30,994 nt of DNA from DATKZB01 sp035528235 (GTDB lineage: Bacteria; Planctomycetota; Phycisphaerae; FEN-1346): NCBI GenBank assembly GCA_035528235.1, contig DATKZB010000139.1, forward strand, positions 1-30,994, in the 5' to 3' direction. Positions 1 to 7,684 of the stretch are shown piece by piece. Under the pieces are notes generated by a model. The model was given only the letters and a program-made list of their open reading frames with translations. It was not told where the DNA came from and did no database searches. Each line of letters starts with the position of its first letter. Positions within the stretch are counted from its first letter, which is position 1. The translations under genes and the position numbers were made by a program.

Positions 1-415
1 CGCTGCTTCCGGCAAAGAGGTACCGGCCCGTGTGGCTGGTATTGGCCAGCGAGATGGTCTGCTGGAGGATGGCGTCGATCTCGCGGGCCACCGCGGCGCG
101 GTTGTCGGGCGAGTAGGTGCCGCTGAGGCCCTGGGTGGCCAGTTCGCGGACGCGTGTCAGGCTTTCGGACATCTGCCCCATGACGCTCAGGGCCATGTTG
201 AGCGAGTCGTCGACGCCCGCCAGGTTCTTCGAGTACGTTTCGTAGGCATAGCCGTCGGCCCGGAGTCCGAGGATGCGGAAGGCGTCGGCGGGGGCGTCGC
301 TGGCCTGGCGGATCCGCAGGCCCGAGGCGGCCATTTCCTGGAGCCTGGCCAGTTCCCGGCCGTGGACGCCAAGCATAAGCCGCGTGTTGTTGTAAATCGA
401 ACCCCAACCCGACAT
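1..415 (-). CDS. flgL: FlgL hook-filament junction protein (HAP3), N-terminal part
   Basis: Flagellin-family N-terminal domain of the second hook-filament junction protein, exported to the distal hook end where it receives the filament. The visible 138 residues begin MSGWGSIYNNTRLML and contain the flagellin-type pattern RIRQASDAPADAF followed by long amphipathic helices (NLAGVDDSLNMALSVMGQM, then RELATQGLSGTYSPDNR). This is the D0/D1 coiled-coil signature. The start is the ATG at 413-415, preceded by GGAAGGA. It lies 29 nt after flgK, the usual order flgK-flgL. The rest of the gene, including the C-terminal D0 helix, lies beyond the left edge. Flagellin itself is a less likely reading because of the position directly after flgK. 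Confidence 0.9.
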   Translation of the reverse strand, partial: MSGWGSIYNNTRLMLGVHGRELARLQEMAASGLRIRQASDAPADAFRILGLRADGYAYETYSKNLAGVDDSLNMALSVMGQMSESLTRVRELATQGLSGTYSPDNRAAVAREIDAILQQTISLANTSHTGRYLFAGSS

Positions 416-428
416 TGGATCCTTCCCG

Positions 429-444
429 GCCGCGTCGTCGCGGC
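429..444 (-). other. Short GC hairpin between flgK and flgL
   Basis: A perfect inverted repeat GCCGCG-TCGT-CGCGGC (6-bp stem, 4-nt loop) starts immediately after the flgK stop codon. There is no U tract, so it is more likely an mRNA-processing or stability element than a terminator. A similar small hairpin follows fliM at 29760-29775. Confidence 0.4.
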
Positions 445-2400
445 TCAGATAACGTCCATCAGGGCATCCTGCGCCCGGGTCAGCACGGTGAGGTACCGGG
501 CCATGCTCTGGAACATCCGCTCAAAGAGGAGCAGCCTGGCGGCCTCGTCGTTGATGTCGACGCCGCTCAGGTCGCCGTACTGCGTCTGGAGTTGCTGCAT
601 GACGCTCTGAAGTCCTTCTGAGCGGGCCTGCCGCATGGCCACCCACTGGCCCACGTCCGAGACGAGGCGGCGGTAGGCGCTGGCGGGGGTCAGCCCGCCG
701 GTGGCGTCGAGCGGCTGGTCGGCCAGGTCGGCCATGCGCAGGACGTTCAGGTTGTCGGCGCCGCCGGCGCCGAGCGACGTCGCGAGTCGGCCCGGCGAGT
801 CGGCCACGCTGTCGGCGACCTGCATCGAGAGGGCCGAGTAGCCCACGAACAGGGCGTTGACGCCCGCCGCGGCCAGAAAGCCGGTCGGGTCGGTGTCGGC
901 GAATGCCTCGATGGTGAACTGCTCGCCGTCGTTCAGGCTGCCCGGGTTGAAGGAAACCATGGCGCCGTCGGCCACGAGCAAGGGGTCTCCCGCGGCATAC
1001 CCCTGCCCCACGTCGAGCGACCGGACCAATTCTGCCGCCGCGTTTCGTATCTCGACGGTCAGGACGCCCGTCACGCCCACGTCGCCGGTGCCGACGACCG
1101 TGCAGGTGAACGTCTCGCTAGAGGCGCCCGTGAAGAGGCCCGAGATGGTGGGGGCCGCCGAACCGGTCAGCGTGCTGGAGGCCGGTTCCGGCGTCAGGGC
1201 GGGAAGGAAGTCGAACCGGTAGCCCGTGTCGGCCTGAATGTGGAGCGCGGTGCGGGGGGCCGAGGCCGACAGGTTCCCGATGGCGTCGAACAGCGCCGCC
1301 ACGTCATCGATGGTCTGCACCGACGGGTCGATCGTGACGGTGTGGCGCGTGGCTTGGCCGGTGGCCGTGTCGACCAGGCGCAGTTGGACCTGGCCGGCGA
1401 CGACCGGCAGGTTCCACTGGTCGAGGGTGGCGGCCCCGACGCTACGGCCGTCCAGTTCGGTGAACGACCCGTCGGTGCCCACGCCCTGCACGTGGCAGCG
1501 GTTAACCTGGTCCATGATGCCGCGGGCCAGGGCATCGAGTTGGTCGCGGACGCGGGGGATGAGGTCGTTGTTCAGGGCCAGGAGCGCCCCCAGCCGGCCT
1601 CCGCGGGCCTCCGTGTCGTACTGACGCGCGCCCTGGACCGAGATGCCCAGGGCCTGGCCGTCGGCGTAGCCGACTTCGATGTGGGTGACGGTCGTCTTGA
1701 GGACGACCACGACTCCCATGACCTCGATGGTACAGGACTCGTACTCGCCCTGGCGGACGGCCACGTCGACCAGGTCGGAGAGTCCGGCGATGGCCCGGTC
1801 GCGGAGGTCGAGCAGGTTGTTGTCGACGCCCCCGCGGGACGAGAGTTCCTGGATACGGCCGTTGAGGTCGCCGATTTCGGCCAGCAGGCCGTTCGTCTCG
1901 TCGGCCACGTTGCTGGCCTCCATGGCCACGTACTCGGCGACGCTCTCGACGGCGAGCGCCACGCCGCGGAAGCGGTCGGCGAGCGTCCGGGCGGCCCAGA
2001 CGGCTTGCTGGCGCAGCGGCGCGCTCTCGGGCTCGGCCGCCAGTTCGCGAAGCGCGCCGAAGAACTGGTTGATGGCGCCGGCGAGGCCCTCGGCCGAGAG
2101 GTCTCCGATGACGTTCTCGACGGACTGCAAGGTGATCAGTTCCTGGCGGACGCTGGCGAGTTCGGGCCGCTGCTGGCGGATTTGGCTGTCCAGCAGCAGG
2201 TTCATGACGCGCCGGATATCGACGACCTCGGCCCCGCCGCCGACCGCCAGGCTCCCCGCCGCGTTGCCGCTGACCGGCGCGATAATGGCTTCCTGCCGGT
2301 GATAGCCCTCGGTGGCGGCATTGGCGATGTTGTTGCCGATGATCTCGATCGCCCGTTGGGCCACCTTCAGACCGCTCAGCCCGATTCCGATGTCCGACAT
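445..2400 (-). CDS. flgK: FlgK hook-filament junction protein (HAP1)
   Basis: Structural protein of 651 residues that caps the hook and joins it to the filament. The start MSDIGIGLSGLKVAQRAIEI is followed by the flagellar rod/hook signature IIGNNIANAATEGYHRQ. The C-terminal D0 helix ends in ...ARLLLFERMFQSMARYLTVL, which is typical of FlgK. The middle is a variable beta-rich region. The reading frame stays open far upstream, but the FlgK N-terminus and family alignment place the start at the ATG ending at 2400, just after the flgN stop at 2403. It is co-transcribed with flgN and flgL, its expected chaperone and partner. Confidence 0.93.
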   Translation of the reverse strand: MSDIGIGLSGLKVAQRAIEIIGNNIANAATEGYHRQEAIIAPVSGNAAGSLAVGGGAEVVDIRRVMNLLLDSQIRQQRPELASVRQELITLQSVENVIGDLSAEGLAGAINQFFGALRELAAEPESAPLRQQAVWAARTLADRFRGVALAVESVAEYVAMEASNVADETNGLLAEIGDLNGRIQELSSRGGVDNNLLDLRDRAIAGLSDLVDVAVRQGEYESCTIEVMGVVVVLKTTVTHIEVGYADGQALGISVQGARQYDTEARGGRLGALLALNNDLIPRVRDQLDALARGIMDQVNRCHVQGVGTDGSFTELDGRSVGAATLDQWNLPVVAGQVQLRLVDTATGQATRHTVTIDPSVQTIDDVAALFDAIGNLSASAPRTALHIQADTGYRFDFLPALTPEPASSTLTGSAAPTISGLFTGASSETFTCTVVGTGDVGVTGVLTVEIRNAAAELVRSLDVGQGYAAGDPLLVADGAMVSFNPGSLNDGEQFTIEAFADTDPTGFLAAAGVNALFVGYSALSMQVADSVADSPGRLATSLGAGGADNLNVLRMADLADQPLDATGGLTPASAYRRLVSDVGQWVAMRQARSEGLQSVMQQLQTQYGDLSGVDINDEAARLLLFERMFQSMARYLTVLTRAQDALMDVI

Positions 2401-2402
2401 GG

Positions 2403-2921
2403 TTATCGCCTCGCGTCCAGCAAGCCCTGTTCGGGCCACCAAGGTGCGGTTCCGTCGGTGCGATACGTCCGCGCATCGCCCCCCTGCGAGAGGAGTCCGG
2501 TCAGAATGGCCCGGCCCGCCCGGACGAACTCGGCCAGGAGCGTGGCGGTCTTGAGGTGCTGGCCCCGCAGCGACCCGGCCACGCGGACGGCCCGGTCGCG
2601 CCGCTGCCTGAGCGCGACGGAGCGCGGCTCGCCGGCGTGGCGGGCCAGCCGGGTGAGGGTGACCTCGTGCGGCGTCCAGTGAAGTGCGGCCGCCAGTTGG
2701 GCGCGGAGGCGGTCGCGGCGTCGCTCGATGTCGCCGAGTCGGGCCTCGGTCTGGCGCAGGGTTTCGCCCAGACGCTCCAGGGCCGCTTCGTCGCGGGCCG
2801 TGGCGGCCGCCGACAGGTCGCCGAGCGCCAGGACGGTCTCTTCCTGGAACGCGATCGTTTCGTCGACGAGGGCCACGAGTTGGTCCACGAGCGGCTCGTG
2901 GTCGCGGGCGAGGGTTGTCAT
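2403..2921 (-). CDS. flgN: FlgN-like export chaperone for FlgK/FlgL
   Basis: A 172-residue, almost entirely helical protein. It begins MTTLARDHEPLVDQLVALVD and continues through heptad-rich stretches with many Glu, Arg and Leu residues. Length, helix pattern and the place directly before flgK and flgL fit FlgN, the cytoplasmic type III export chaperone that binds the C-terminal helices of these two junction proteins. Sequence identity to FlgN is low by nature in this family, so the call rests on context plus fold pattern. Its ATG overlaps the flgJ stop as ATGA, suggesting translational coupling. Confidence 0.7.
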   Translation of the reverse strand: MTTLARDHEPLVDQLVALVDETIAFQEETVLALGDLSAAATARDEAALERLGETLRQTEARLGDIERRRDRLRAQLAAALHWTPHEVTLTRLARHAGEPRSVALRQRRDRAVRVAGSLRGQHLKTATLLAEFVRAGRAILTGLLSQGGDARTYRTDGTAPWWPEQGLLDARR

Positions 2922-3274
2922 GCGTCAACCTCCAGGCGGTGCGGCCCGTCCTCGGCGGCCTGGCGGGCCATCTGCTGGGCGATGTCTTTCCACAGCCCGA
3001 TGCCGCCCTGGTCGGCCATGTGCTTGGCCAGGTACATCCAGAACAGGCCCTGAATCTGGTCCGAGGTGCCGGTGTCGAGGAGTTCGGACTTGGGGATCGT
3101 CCGGCGCATCTCCTCCATCAGCCGGTGCAGGAGGACCGACTCGAAATCGCGCGCCGCCTGGACGACCTCGCGGGCGTTGCCGCGGCGCGTGTTGAGGAGG
3201 CGCTCGATCGAGGCGGGCGCCACGGCGCAGGTGCCCGCCTCGACGAGTGGGGTCGGCATGCTCAAGTCCGTCAT
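2918..3274 (-). CDS. flgJ: Rod-binding protein, FlgJ N-terminal domain only
   Basis: A 118-residue protein matching the rod-binding (rod-capping) half of FlgJ. The pattern AARDFESVLLHRLMEEMRRTIPKS, then a stretch ending in YLAKHMADQGGIGLWKDIAQQ, is characteristic of that domain. The C-terminal muramidase (glucosaminidase) domain found in enterobacterial FlgJ is absent, so a separate hydrolase must open the peptidoglycan for the rod. A GGAG sequence precedes the ATG, and the gene lies 9 nt after flgI. The order flgI-flgJ-flgN-flgK is common in Proteobacteria and Planctomycetota. Confidence 0.85.
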   Translation of the reverse strand: MTDLSMPTPLVEAGTCAVAPASIERLLNTRRGNAREVVQAARDFESVLLHRLMEEMRRTIPKSELLDTGTSDQIQGLFWMYLAKHMADQGGIGLWKDIAQQMARQAAEDGPHRLEVDA

Positions 3275-3283
3275 GACCGGCTC

Positions 3284-4375
3284 CTACATGACCTCGATGC
3301 GGGCCTGGAGGGCCCCTTCGCGCCGCAGGGCCTCGAAGATCGAGATGAGGTCCCTGGGCGTGAGGCCCATGGCGTTGAGCGCCCGTGCGAGTTCCTGGAC
3401 GGAGACCTTGCGCGGCACGACGTGCAGGACGCCCTCCTGCTCGATGGCGGTGATGTCGGTCCGCTGGATGCGTTCGCTGGTGCCGGTGCGCGAGAACGGC
3501 TGCGGCTGCGAGACGTAGTCTTTCTCCTGCGTGATGATGGAGAGGTTGCCGTGCGAGATGCCCACGGTGGAGATGCAGACGGTCTCGCCGACGATGATGG
3601 TGCCGGTCCGCTCGTTGATGACGACGATGGCGGGCGAATCGACCTTGACGTCGAGCAGGTCGATGCGGTCGAGAAACGCGACCAGTTCGCCGCGAGGCAG
3701 GTCCGTGGGAATCCGGACGCGGATCGTGCCGGCGTCGAGGGCGTCGGCGCTGCCGGGATAGACGCCGTTGATGGCCGTCCGGACGGCCAGGGCGGTCGAG
3801 AAATCGGCGTTCAGGAGGTTCAGCGTCACGGCGCCGGCCTCGACGAACTCGGCCACCTCCTCGCGTTCGACGTCGGCCCCCTGGGGGATGCGGCCGACGG
3901 TCACGTGGTTCTGCGAGATGGAACTCTTCTCGCCGGCGGCCGAGAACCCGCCGATGACCAGCGGTCCGTGGGCGACGGCGTACACCTGCTTGTCGGCCCC
4001 GCGCAGGGGCGTCATCAGCAACGTGCCGCCCTGGAGGCTGGTCGCGCCGCCGATGGCCGAAGCCTCGACGTCTATCTTCTGGCCCGCGCGGGCGAACGGC
4101 GGCAGTACCGCCCGGACGATGACGCTGGCCACGTTGTCGCTATCCAGATTGGCCGGGTCGACGGCCATGTCCTCGTCGCGGCGCAGCATCGCGGCCAGGG
4201 CCCGCTGGGTAATGGGCGAGTTGTCGCCGGTCCCCGTCAGGCCCACCACCAGGCCGTACCCCTGGAGGGGGTTGCTCCGCACGCCCCCGTGCTGGGCGAT
4301 GTCCTTGATGCGTTCCGCCTCAACGTTCGTTGCCGCCACCGCCAGCACGAGCCCTATCGCGACCCACCGCTGCAT
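3284..4375 (-). CDS. flgI: FlgI P-ring protein
   Basis: Periplasmic protein of 363 residues forming the P ring around the rod in the peptidoglycan layer. It has a signal peptide (MQRWVAIGLVLAVAATNVEA) followed by ERIKDIAQHGGVRSNPLQGYGLVVGL, the invariant FlgI start of the mature protein. Further family landmarks are GTLLMTPLRGADKQVYAVAHG, IVVINERTGTIIVGE and the C-terminal LARALNAMGLTPRDLISIFEAL. The frame has an earlier ATG at 4402, but the one ending at 4375 has GGAGG at 4383-4387 with 7-nt spacing and gives a clean signal peptide. Neighbours are flgH upstream and flgJ downstream. Confidence 0.95.
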   Translation of the reverse strand: MQRWVAIGLVLAVAATNVEAERIKDIAQHGGVRSNPLQGYGLVVGLTGTGDNSPITQRALAAMLRRDEDMAVDPANLDSDNVASVIVRAVLPPFARAGQKIDVEASAIGGATSLQGGTLLMTPLRGADKQVYAVAHGPLVIGGFSAAGEKSSISQNHVTVGRIPQGADVEREEVAEFVEAGAVTLNLLNADFSTALAVRTAINGVYPGSADALDAGTIRVRIPTDLPRGELVAFLDRIDLLDVKVDSPAIVVINERTGTIIVGETVCISTVGISHGNLSIITQEKDYVSQPQPFSRTGTSERIQRTDITAIEQEGVLHVVPRKVSVQELARALNAMGLTPRDLISIFEALRREGALQARIEVM

Positions 4376-4405
4376 CGGGTGTCCTCCAAGAAGTCCCGCC
4401 AACGT

Positions 4406-5059
4406 CTACCAGGGACAGAGCCAGTTCAGGAGTCGCCCGAACCAGCCGGGCCTGGTCCAACCCGTTTCGAGTCCCTTGATCCGGACGACCATGCGGAAAT
4501 CGGCCACCCGGCCGCTCTGGACCGAGTTGGCAAACGTGATGTCGCTGGGCCGCACGATGCCGCTGACCTGGATGATCTGCGCGTCGCCGTCGACCTCCCG
4601 CTGCCGCGTGCCCAGCACCACCAGGCACCCGTTCGGCAGGATGTCGTGCACGGTGACGCTGATCTGGTCGAGGATGGTGCGGTCGGATTCGTACTCGGCC
4701 TTGCCATCGAACGCGCTCTTGGCGTCGGAGGCGGCGGTGATGGTGGGCAGGGCGAGCTTGGTGCCGCGCCGGCCCCACCACTGGCCCACGTCGTTGGTCT
4801 GGATATTGCCGGCGGTGTCGATGCTGCGGGTCGATTGTTTCTCGCCCTTGCGGCTGGTCTCGCTGTCGACGCTGCTCTGTTCAGAGATGATGATGGTCAG
4901 GATGTCGCCGACGTGGCGGGCCTTGTCGTCCTGGTAAACCTGGACGGCGCGGGCGCCGTTTCGCCCCTCGGCCCTGGCCCAGATGGATTTCGCCGGGCCG
5001 GGCGACGCCACGGCCAGCACCAGTGCTGCGGCAACGGTCAGTTCGATCAGGCGTTTCAT
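4406..5059 (-). CDS. flgH: FlgH L-ring protein without lipobox cysteine
   Basis: L-ring protein (217 residues) that forms the outer-membrane bushing of the rod. FlgH landmarks are HVGDILTIIISEQSSVDSE, the later LPNGCLVVLGTRQREVDGD, then IIQVSGIVRPSDITFANSV. These match the usual GDxLTVxI, L.NGNLVV.GE and SG.VRP.DI blocks. The N-terminus is a plain Sec signal peptide (MKRLIELTVAAALVLAVAS then PGPAKS) with no cysteine, whereas enterobacterial FlgH is a lipoprotein. The ATG overlaps the flgA stop as ATGA. The protein ends in a tryptophan-rich tail (GWFGRLLNWLCPW). Confidence 0.93.
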   Translation of the reverse strand: MKRLIELTVAAALVLAVASPGPAKSIWARAEGRNGARAVQVYQDDKARHVGDILTIIISEQSSVDSETSRKGEKQSTRSIDTAGNIQTNDVGQWWGRRGTKLALPTITAASDAKSAFDGKAEYESDRTILDQISVTVHDILPNGCLVVLGTRQREVDGDAQIIQVSGIVRPSDITFANSVQSGRVADFRMVVRIKGLETGWTRPGWFGRLLNWLCPW

Positions 5060-6045
5060 CGTTTCACCCCGTTGAAAACTGGTTCAACGACCCCGTCGGC
5101 CATGACGCGCGCCACGATGACTCGCTTCGACCCCGCGTTGCGGACGCGGATGAGGTTGCCCTGGTGCCCGTCCTCGAGGGCCTGGCCGATGTCGGTTACC
5201 TGAAAGAGTTCGCCCACGATCCGCATGATGACGCTGTCATTGCGGCGAACGACGAGTTTGGGCCGGCTCGGCCGCACCAAGGCCTCCGAGACGACCTCGC
5301 CGGTCCGGATGGGCCTAAGCGCCAGTTGCCCGTACGGCGGCACCCACGTCTGGGGCTGCGGACGGCCGTCCGTGACGGTCCGGATCTTGGTGTTGGCGGG
5401 CGTGATGACACCGTCGGGCGGAATCTCCTCGGTTGCCACGAGTTGGTGACGCGGGTAACTCAGCCGGAACGTCATCTCGGCGACCGCCACCTTCTGGCCG
5501 TCGACGACAGCGGCCACCTCGACGCGGGCCTCGCCGTCGACGGCGTGGGCCAGCAGGCGCGGCTTCAGGGTCACCTGGCCGCCGGCCATCGCCATCAGTT
5601 CGGCCGGCTCGCGTCCGAGCCGCCACGTGCACCCCTTCGGGGCCGGGCGGGTCTCCCGCAGAAACGCCTCGGCCGCGCGGACGACCTCGGCGCTCTGGAC
5701 GGCGGTCTCGCGGCGGGTGATGACGACGCAGTCGGCCCCGGAGAGCGTGACGGCCGCCCGGTCGATGCCGTGGGTGGCCAGCCGCCCCAGGATGGTGGGC
5801 CGGTCGATGACGAGGCCCTCCTTGGTCCAGGGCGCGCGGCCCATGGGGATGGCGGCGGCCAGACGCTCGATGGCCTTGTCGTCGGCCCGGACGACCGAGA
5901 TCATGCCCAACTGAAGGGCGGGGGCGTCGGTCGTCACCGTCCGGGGCAGGTGCACCCGCAGACCCGCGGCGCCCTCGCCGGGGGCGGCCGCGGGGGCCGC
6001 CACGAGGGCCGCCAGGACGACGGCGGCTGCCTTGAGCGCGTTCAT
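5056..6045 (-). CDS. flgA: FlgA P-ring assembly chaperone (SAF domain)
   Basis: Periplasmic chaperone needed for P-ring assembly, 329 residues with a signal peptide (MNALKAAAVVLAALVAAPAAA). The C-terminal third is the SAF/FlgA fold: VATEEIPPDGVITPANTKI, then YGQLALRPIRTGEVVSEALV, then GNLIRVRNAGSKRVIVARV, which closely follow the FlgA family pattern. The N-terminal part is variable, as usual. AGGAGG lies 5 nt before the ATG. It forms a coupled unit with flgH and flgI, the rings it serves. The long leader between flgG and this gene carries two hairpins (6081-6151). Confidence 0.9.
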   Translation of the reverse strand: MNALKAAAVVLAALVAAPAAAPGEGAAGLRVHLPRTVTTDAPALQLGMISVVRADDKAIERLAAAIPMGRAPWTKEGLVIDRPTILGRLATHGIDRAAVTLSGADCVVITRRETAVQSAEVVRAAEAFLRETRPAPKGCTWRLGREPAELMAMAGGQVTLKPRLLAHAVDGEARVEVAAVVDGQKVAVAEMTFRLSYPRHQLVATEEIPPDGVITPANTKIRTVTDGRPQPQTWVPPYGQLALRPIRTGEVVSEALVRPSRPKLVVRRNDSVIMRIVGELFQVTDIGQALEDGHQGNLIRVRNAGSKRVIVARVMADGVVEPVFNGVKR

Positions 6046-6080
6046 GGTGCCTCCTAATCCTACAACGCTACTTCATCCCG

Positions 6081-6106
6081 CTTGGCGGCCTTCCTAGGCC
6101 GCCAAG
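6081..6106. repeat. Perfect palindrome between flgA and flgG
   Basis: A 10-bp stem CTTGGCGGCC and its exact complement enclose the 6-nt loop TTCCTA. No poly-T run follows on either strand. Together with the next palindrome it fills the 126-bp flgG-flgA gap, the only sizeable break in the minus-strand operon. It could be an RNA-stability or processing hairpin, or a dispersed repeat-type element. Confidence 0.75.
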
Positions 6107-6125
6107 AACACACGTCAGGTCCCAT

Positions 6126-6151
6126 CGCGGCGGCCTGGGAAGGCCGCCGCG
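6126..6151. repeat. GC palindrome, copy 1 of a dispersed pair
   Basis: An 11-bp perfect stem (CGCGGCGGCCT and complement) encloses the loop GGGA. The inner 24 nt at 6127-6150 differ by one base from 12879-12902, and both copies are preceded by GGTCCC a few bases upstream. This makes a dispersed palindromic repeat more likely than a private terminator. Confidence 0.75.
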
Positions 6152-6171
6152 CGACAAGTGGCGCTGCAGCA

Positions 6172-6960
6172 CTAACTAATCAGGCGGGTGACGGTGGTGA
6201 GCATTTCGTCGCCCGCGCGGATGGCCCGGGAGTTGATCTCGTAGGCCCGCTGGGCGGTAATCAGGTTCACCAGTTCGCTGACCATCTGGACGTTGGATCG
6301 TTCGAGGAACCCGGCCTGGATGCCGCCGAAGCCCTTCTCGCTGGCGGTTCCGGTAATCTGGGTGCCGCTGGCGGGGGTCTCGGCCAGCAGGTTCCCCCCC
6401 TCGGCCGAGAGGCCGGCCGAGTTCGGGAATCGCACCAGCGTCAGTTGCCCCACCGACGAGGCCGTGCCCGTTGTGCCGCTGAAGACCGTCACCGTGCCAT
6501 CGGTCCCGATGCCGATCGAGCGGGCGTCGGTGGGGATCGAGATGCTGGGTTCCAGGTCGTAACCGCTCGACGTCACGAGGTTGCCGTTGGCGTTGATGCG
6601 GAAGGACCCGTCGCGGGTGTACCGGCTCTCTCCGCTGGGCAGTTTGACGACGAAGAACCCGTCGCCCTGGATGGCGACGTCGAGTTCGCGGCCGGTGTTT
6701 TCGAGTTCCCCCTGGGTGAAGACCTTCAGGGTGGCGGCGGGGCGGACGCCACTGCCGATCTCGAACCCCGTCGGGGCCATGACGCCCGAGGCCACCTCGC
6801 GCCCCGCCTCGTTCAGACGCACGTACACCAGGTCCTGAAAGTCCACCATGCTCCGCTTGAACCCGGCGGTGTTCATGTTGGCCAGGTTGTTGGCGATGGT
6901 GTCGACGATCATCTGCTGGGCAGTCATGCCCGTGGCAGCGGTTGAAAAGGCGCGCAGCAT
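6172..6960 (-). CDS. flgG: FlgG distal rod protein
   Basis: Distal rod protein, 262 residues, the usual length (about 260). It opens with MLRAFSTAATGMTAQQMIVD and the rod signature DTIANNLANMNTAGFKR. It contains VFTQGELENTGRELDVAIQG, which matches the FlgG pattern with DxAIxGxGFF, and ends with VNLITAQRAYEINSRAIRAG followed by DEML, the canonical FlgG C-terminal helix. AAGGAGG lies about 8 nt before the ATG. It follows flgF and is separated from flgA by the two-hairpin gap. Confidence 0.96.
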   Translation of the reverse strand: MLRAFSTAATGMTAQQMIVDTIANNLANMNTAGFKRSMVDFQDLVYVRLNEAGREVASGVMAPTGFEIGSGVRPAATLKVFTQGELENTGRELDVAIQGDGFFVVKLPSGESRYTRDGSFRINANGNLVTSSGYDLEPSISIPTDARSIGIGTDGTVTVFSGTTGTASSVGQLTLVRFPNSAGLSAEGGNLLAETPASGTQITGTASEKGFGGIQAGFLERSNVQMVSELVNLITAQRAYEINSRAIRAGDEMLTTVTRLIS

Positions 6961-6979
6961 GGGACGTCCTCCTTGTGGG

Positions 6980-7684
6980 TTACGCCATGGCGACCTGCAG
7001 GATGCTCTTCCCGCGTTCGCCGTCGGCCTGCATGGCCTTGACGGTAGCCTCGTAGAAACGGGTCACCTTGATCAGGCCCACGAGTTCGTGGACGGGGCTC
7101 ACGTTCGAGCCTTCCTGGAAGCCCTGCTGGACGGTGGTCTTGGCGGCCTTCTCGGGCGCCGCGTCGTCCGGGGCCTTGTAGGCGTTCAGACCGACGGAGG
7201 CCAGTTTCGTGGTGTCGCCGAACTCGACGATCCGCAGCGTGCCGATCGACTGGCCGTCCACCACGACCTTTCCCTCGGTCGAGACGTGGACCTGGGCCTC
7301 GCCCGCGCCGGCCGGCAGGATGATGGGGCCGCTGTCGCCGGCAACCGTGCGGCCCTCGGCATCGACGAGTTGCCCCGTGGCATTGGGCCGGAGCACCCCG
7401 TTGCGGGTGTAAAGCGGACCGTTCGCGGACTCCAGCACCAGGAACCCCGGCCCCGACAGGGCCACGTCCAGCGGCCGCCCGGTCTGGATGAGGCGGCCCT
7501 GGGTGAAGTCGACGAACATGCCCGACGGGTCCGGCCCCTCGGTCGACGGCGAGGCCGCCCCGTCGTCGGTCATCAGGGTCAGCCGGCGCTTGAACCCGAC
7601 GGTATTGGCGTTGGCCAGGTTGTGGGTAATCGCCTCGTACTGGGCGTTCAGGGCCGTCAGGTGAGATACCGCGTCCAGGCTCAT
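6980..7684 (-). CDS. flgF: FlgF-type proximal rod protein
   Basis: Rod/hook family protein of 234 residues. It begins MSLDAVSHLTALNAQYEAIT and has the signature THNLANANTVGFKRR. FTQGRLIQTGRPLDVALSGP precedes the GFLVLE strand. The C-terminus (SPVHELVGLIKVTRFYEATV) is the family D0 helix. It is more divergent than the adjacent FlgG, and the order flgE-x-flgF-flgG supports FlgF. The start overlaps the stop of the preceding PilZ-like gene as ATGA; the open frame further upstream is antisense noise inside that gene. Confidence 0.85.
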   Translation of the reverse strand: MSLDAVSHLTALNAQYEAITHNLANANTVGFKRRLTLMTDDGAASPSTEGPDPSGMFVDFTQGRLIQTGRPLDVALSGPGFLVLESANGPLYTRNGVLRPNATGQLVDAEGRTVAGDSGPIILPAGAGEAQVHVSTEGKVVVDGQSIGTLRIVEFGDTTKLASVGLNAYKAPDDAAPEKAAKTTVQQGFQEGSNVSPVHELVGLIKVTRFYEATVKAMQADGERGKSILQVAMA

